From assembly GCA_024235015.1 (NCBI GenBank), contig JACKNG010000009.1, forward strand, positions 124,001 to 188,000: 64,000 bases of DNA, given 5' to 3'. Numbering within the stretch: position 1 is the stretch's first letter; each line of letters starts with the position of its first letter. Under the pieces are notes generated by a model that was not told the DNA's origin, did no database searches, and saw only the letters and a program-made list of their open reading frames with translations. The DNA comes from Gammaproteobacteria bacterium. Lineage in GTDB: Bacteria; Pseudomonadota; Gammaproteobacteria; Ga0077536. The position numbers and the translations under genes were made by a program. This document shows, piece after piece, positions 60,459 through 64,000 of this stretch.

Positions 60459-62744
60459 ATGAAAAACAATAAGTTAAGGCACCTACCTGCCTTGATGGCG
60501 GGGGTCCCGACACGCCTTCTGTATGCTTTGCTGCTCGGGTTTGTTGCGTCCGCGCCACAAGCCGGAGTGCTCAGCGAGCGCGACGACAGCTACCAGTGGC
60601 GCCTGTGTCCGGCCCAACGCCTGATTCCCATCCGTCCCGGCTACACCGATCCCACCACCGACCCGGAAAGCATCGAGGTACGTGCCGACGCCTCGCGCAT
60701 CGTCGAGCAAGGCCTGAGCCAGTTCAGCGGTGACGTCGAGATCGTACGCGGCGACCAGTCGCTCAGCGCCGAGAACGTGACTTACGACCAGGTGGCAGAC
60801 GTGTTCAACGCCGAAGGCCGCGCCCATATCTGGAACCCGGGCCTGATCTGGTCCGGTGAGAGCGCGACCTACGATCTGGACAGCCGCGTCACCGATTTGT
60901 CCGCCGGCAAGTACTGGCTGCTCGATGGCCGCGGACGCGGCCATGCCGAACACCTGCGTAACGACCGCGTGGCGCAGCGAACCGTGCTCGATCACGTCGA
61001 CTATTCCACCTGCCCGCAGTCTGCCGAGTCCTGGCGCCTGTCGGCGAGCAAGATCAAGCTCAACCACGAGAGCGATCGTGGCGCCGCCATCAACGCCGTG
61101 CTGCGGGTGCGCGACGTGCCGGTGTTCTATTTTCCCTACGTCAGCTTCCCCATCTCCGACAAGCGCAAGTCGGGACTACTCGCACCCACGATCGGGTCGA
61201 CCAACGACTCCGGCGTGGACGTGCGCCTGCCCTACTACTGGAACATCGCACCCAACATGGATGCGACGATCACGCCGCGCGCACTGACCGATCGCGGTGC
61301 GATGCTGGAAACCGAGTATCGCTATCTGACCGAGACCATGGAGGGCAGGATCAATTTCGAATACCTGCCCAATGACCGCCTCGAAGATCATCATGACCGC
61401 TCTTTGTTCGGTCTGGAACATTCACAGGATTTCTATCAAGGGCACGGTCGCCTGACGGCGTTGGTGAACAACGTCTCGGATGATCAGTACTTCGAGGATT
61501 TCGGCAGCAACATCAGCTCGACCAGCCAGCGCTTCATGGATCGGCGGCTCGAGTACAGCTACCGCGGTACGGGCTCGATGACCTATTTCAATGGCATCGT
61601 CCAGGCCTACCAGTCGATCGACCCGACCTTGCCGCCGGGCGCAACGCCCTATCGGCGCCTGCCGCAGATCGATCACATCGGCGTCTTTTCGCTCGGGCAC
61701 GGTTTCACCAGCATCATGACCTCGCAAACGACATATTTTCATCGCGACGTCGGGCTGACCGGTGGCCGGCTCGATTTCCAGCCGGCGCTGCTCTACACGT
61801 ACTGGAAACCCTATCTGCTGATACAGCCCAAGCTCACCGTCCAACGTACCGACTACCTGCTGGACGATCCGCAGAGTCAGTTCGACAACCATATCGAACG
61901 CACCGTGCCCAAGATTTCGATCGATGCGAAGCTATTCGCCGAACGCGATCTGACCATGTTCGGCGGCAACTATCTGCAGACCTTCGAGCCACGCGTGTAC
62001 TACCTGCTGGTGCCCAAGGTCAGCCAGGACGACATCCCGGTATTCGACAGCGGCCAGTTCATCCTCGACTTCAACAACATGTTTCTCGACAACCGCTTCT
62101 CGGGCCGCGATCGGGTCGGCGAAGCCAACCAGGTAGCGACGGCCATCACGTCGCGCTTACTCGATGTCTCGAGTGGCCTGGAGATGATGAGAATGAGTGT
62201 CGGCCAGGTCTATTACTTCCGAGATCGCGAAGTTCAGTTGCCGCGTCGCCCGGAGCTGGATGATTCCGTATCGACGCTGCTCGCTGACGGGGCCTTCCAT
62301 TTCGGTCGGGACCTGCTCCTGCGCGGTACGCTTCAGTGGGATCCGAACCAGCCGCGCATCGAGAAGACCGCGGTCAACCTCCGCTACCAGCCGAACTACG
62401 AAACCGTCATCAATCTCGGTTATCGCCTGCGTCGCGCCGTCACCGATGTCGAACAGACCGACGTCTCGTTCCGCGTGCCCGTTCTCGACAACCTGGCCGT
62501 GGTCGGGCGCTGGATCTTCTCGCTCGCCGACAAGCGCTCGCTGGAGACCGTCGGCGGCCTCGAATTCGAGAGCTGCTGCTGGGGCGCCCGCGTCGTCGGC
62601 CGGCGGTTTCTCCTCAATGCGAACGGCGAGTACGACACCGGGGTCTTCTTCCAGGTGCATTTCCGCGGCCTGGGCGGGGTCGGCCAGAAGTCCGGTTCGA
62701 TGCTCAGGCGCGGCATCGGCGGTTACAGCGATCCCTTCGAATAG
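60459..62744 (+). CDS. lptD: LPS-assembly outer-membrane protein LptD
   Basis: A 761-residue LPS translocon barrel. Order: a signal peptide (cleavage near residue 35, after APQA), the OstA-type periplasmic beta-jellyroll (about 60-200: SQFSGDVEIVRGDQSLSAENV and VFNAEGRAHIWNPG) and a C-terminal 26-strand barrel. The four disulfide Cys residues of the family are present: one near residue 50 (WRLCPAQ), one in YSTCPQSAESW and the adjacent pair in EFESCCWGARV. ATG 60459 begins MKNNKLRHLP with no obvious ribosome site. surA follows, the standard lptD-surA pair. Confidence 0.95.
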   Translation: MKNNKLRHLPALMAGVPTRLLYALLLGFVASAPQAGVLSERDDSYQWRLCPAQRLIPIRPGYTDPTTDPESIEVRADASRIVEQGLSQFSGDVEIVRGDQSLSAENVTYDQVADVFNAEGRAHIWNPGLIWSGESATYDLDSRVTDLSAGKYWLLDGRGRGHAEHLRNDRVAQRTVLDHVDYSTCPQSAESWRLSASKIKLNHESDRGAAINAVLRVRDVPVFYFPYVSFPISDKRKSGLLAPTIGSTNDSGVDVRLPYYWNIAPNMDATITPRALTDRGAMLETEYRYLTETMEGRINFEYLPNDRLEDHHDRSLFGLEHSQDFYQGHGRLTALVNNVSDDQYFEDFGSNISSTSQRFMDRRLEYSYRGTGSMTYFNGIVQAYQSIDPTLPPGATPYRRLPQIDHIGVFSLGHGFTSIMTSQTTYFHRDVGLTGGRLDFQPALLYTYWKPYLLIQPKLTVQRTDYLLDDPQSQFDNHIERTVPKISIDAKLFAERDLTMFGGNYLQTFEPRVYYLLVPKVSQDDIPVFDSGQFILDFNNMFLDNRFSGRDRVGEANQVATAITSRLLDVSSGLEMMRMSVGQVYYFRDREVQLPRRPELDDSVSTLLADGAFHFGRDLLLRGTLQWDPNQPRIEKTAVNLRYQPNYETVINLGYRLRRAVTDVEQTDVSFRVPVLDNLAVVGRWIFSLADKRSLETVGGLEFESCCWGARVVGRRFLLNANGEYDTGVFFQVHFRGLGGVGQKSGSMLRRGIGGYSDPFE

Positions 62745-62768
62745 GCCAATTGGAACCCCGCGCGCGGG

Positions 62769-62796
62769 TAGAAACGGCCTCGTGTTGGGTTACAAT
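62769..62796 (+). promoter_or_regulatory. Candidate sigma-70 promoter for surA
   Basis: TAGAAA (62769-62774), 16-bp spacer, TACAAT (62791-62796), about 110 bp ahead of the surA ATG. It would let surA be made apart from lptD, which ends at 62744. Confidence 0.45.
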
Positions 62797-62907
62797 ACGC
62801 CGCATTCGAACCCCGCGCATGGACGCAGCCAGGGCGGCCCAGCGCCGTGCGGATTGCCGTTCGAACCCGCCCGGAACTCGCGTGCCGTATCGGTTGCGAC
62901 TTAATCG

Positions 62908-64000
62908 ATGACCAGATTTCTCTTCGTAGTACTTCTTGCCGCCGTGATTTCGCCGCCGCCCGCACTGGGCGCCGTCGCGACCGAACTCGATCGCATCATC
63001 GCGGTCGTCGACGACGACGTGATCATGGAAAGCGAACTCGACGAGCAGATGAACCGCGTACGCGCGGCGCTGCGCCAGCAGGGCACCCAGATGCCGCCGA
63101 CCGCGGTGCTCGAGCGCCAGGTCATGGAACGCCTGGTACTGGAGAAGATCCAGCTACAGATCGCCGACCGCTCGGGTATCGAGGTCGAGGACGCGGCGCT
63201 CGACCGCGCCGTATCCGACATCGCCGAACGCAACAAGCTCTCGATCGATCAGTTCAAGGAAATTCTCGCCTCCGAGGGTTACGAGTTCGACCGTTTCCGT
63301 GAGCAGATCCGCCAGGAAATCCTCATCGCCAAGGTCCGCCGCGAAGAAGTGGACAAGCGTATCTCGGTCAGCGACAGCGAGATCGACAACTTCCTGCGCA
63401 ACGAGGAAGGCGGCGAGGATACCCTCGAATACCACCTGAACCACATCCTGATCGCCGTGCCGAGCGGTTCCTCGGACGAGGAAATCCGCGCCGCCCGTGA
63501 CAAGGCCGAGCAGACCCTGGCGCGTCTCGAAAGCGGCGAGGACTTCGAGTCGGTGGCCATCAGCGTGTCGGACGGGCAGCAGGCGCTGGAGGGTGGCGAC
63601 CTCGGCTGGCGCAAGGGTGGCGAGATACCGAGCCTGTTCGCCGATCCCGTCAGCAACATGAAGGTCGGTGACGTCAGCAGCATCATCACCAGTCCGAGCG
63701 GATTCCACATCGTCAAGCTCGTCGACAAGCGCGCCGGCGACAAGATCATGGTCGAACAGTTCCGCACGCGGCATATCCTCATCAAGCCGAACGAACTGGT
63801 CTCGCCGGAACAGGCGCTCAACCGCATCCGCCAACTCAAGCTCCGCCTCGACGGCGGTGCGGATTTCGCCAACCTCGCCAAGACCAACTCCGACGATCGC
63901 GGCTCGGCCCTACGCGGCGGAGACCTCGGCTGGGTCAGCCGCGGTGAAATGGTGCCGGAATTCGAGGAAGTGATGACCGCGATGCCGGTCGGCGAGATCA
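62908..64000 (+). CDS. surA: Periplasmic chaperone/peptidyl-prolyl isomerase SurA (partial)
   Basis: The first 364 residues of SurA, running off the right edge (usual length about 430). Seen: a signal peptide (MTRFLFVVLLAAVISPPPALG), the N-terminal chaperone domain (IIAVVDDDVIMESELDEQM), a first parvulin domain (about 170-275: HLNHILIAVP, GGDLGWRKGGEIPSLF, SPSGFHIVKLVDKR) and the start of a second (TRHILIKPNE, GGDLGWVSRGEMVPEFEE). It guides outer-membrane proteins, including LptD, through the periplasm. The gene has 163 bp before it. Confidence 0.94.
   Translation, partial: MTRFLFVVLLAAVISPPPALGAVATELDRIIAVVDDDVIMESELDEQMNRVRAALRQQGTQMPPTAVLERQVMERLVLEKIQLQIADRSGIEVEDAALDRAVSDIAERNKLSIDQFKEILASEGYEFDRFREQIRQEILIAKVRREEVDKRISVSDSEIDNFLRNEEGGEDTLEYHLNHILIAVPSGSSDEEIRAARDKAEQTLARLESGEDFESVAISVSDGQQALEGGDLGWRKGGEIPSLFADPVSNMKVGDVSSIITSPSGFHIVKLVDKRAGDKIMVEQFRTRHILIKPNELVSPEQALNRIRQLKLRLDGGADFANLAKTNSDDRGSALRGGDLGWVSRGEMVPEFEEVMTAMPVGEI

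Overview
The window is GC-rich chromosomal DNA from a Gram-negative proteobacterium, most likely a gammaproteobacterium. The evidence is lptD-surA, the metG/apbC/dcd neighbourhood with an rnfB-like gene and nth beside metG, mpl, Mla lipid-transport genes and FdxA-type ferredoxin. The cell makes hopanoids, is motile (motAB, PilZ) and runs the MEP isoprenoid pathway (dxs, ispG). I saw no rRNA, tRNA, CRISPR array, insertion sequence or prophage. Genes are dense and many junctions overlap by 4 bp.

Layout. 0.1-4 kb: a lone molybdopterin oxidoreductase (-), a gene-poor 0.7 kb gap, a small EthD-like protein and an NnrU-like membrane protein. 4.1-10.2 kb (+): a hopanoid operon (squalene synthase, hpnG, hpnN, a CDP-alcohol phosphatidyltransferase, hpnA). 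10.2-11.2 kb (-): hpnL-type flippase-like protein. 11.4-16.7 kb (+): a five-gene phosphonate operon (2OG-Fe(II) oxygenase, nucleotidyltransferase, PEP mutase fused to a second nucleotidyltransferase, phosphonopyruvate decarboxylase, 2-aminoethylphosphonate transaminase). 16.8-18.7 kb (-): dxs. 19-23 kb (+): hpnH, hpnB, hpnM, mlaA. 23.1-29.4 kb (-): htpG-prmB-aroC-glcE-glcF. 29.5-32.6 kb (+): mutS, fdxA. 33.1-37.3 kb (+): CHASE2-Ser/Thr kinase, PP2C phosphatase, double-FHA protein. 37.3-48.9 kb (-): metG, rnfB-like, nth, DUF1841, then a partner-switching set (SpoIIE/RsbU-like phosphatase, RsbW-like kinase, STAS protein) running straight into an Mla-type ABC transporter (mlaE, mlaF, mlaD, lipoprotein) and a CHASE2-adenylate cyclase. 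49-50.7 kb (+): apbC, dcd. 50.8-54.5 kb (-): PilZ protein, motB, motA, msrB. 54.7-64 kb: an OmpR-type regulator (+), a ROK kinase (-), then ispG, a membrane protein, mpl, a LON-domain protein, lptD and the start of surA (+).

How it fits together. Two themes dominate. First, the phosphonate operon sits inside the hopanoid region and should make CMP-activated 2-aminoethylphosphonate. The CDP-alcohol phosphatidyltransferase inside the hopanoid operon is a plausible enzyme to move that headgroup onto a lipid, so the region may encode an undescribed aminoethylphosphonate lipid, possibly a hopanoid. Second, a complete RsbU/RsbW/RsbV-like phospho-switch is fused by gene overlap to an Mla-like lipid transporter and flanked by CHASE2 kinase and CHASE2 cyclase genes, which suggests signal-controlled envelope lipid transport. 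Both are inferences from gene content and order.
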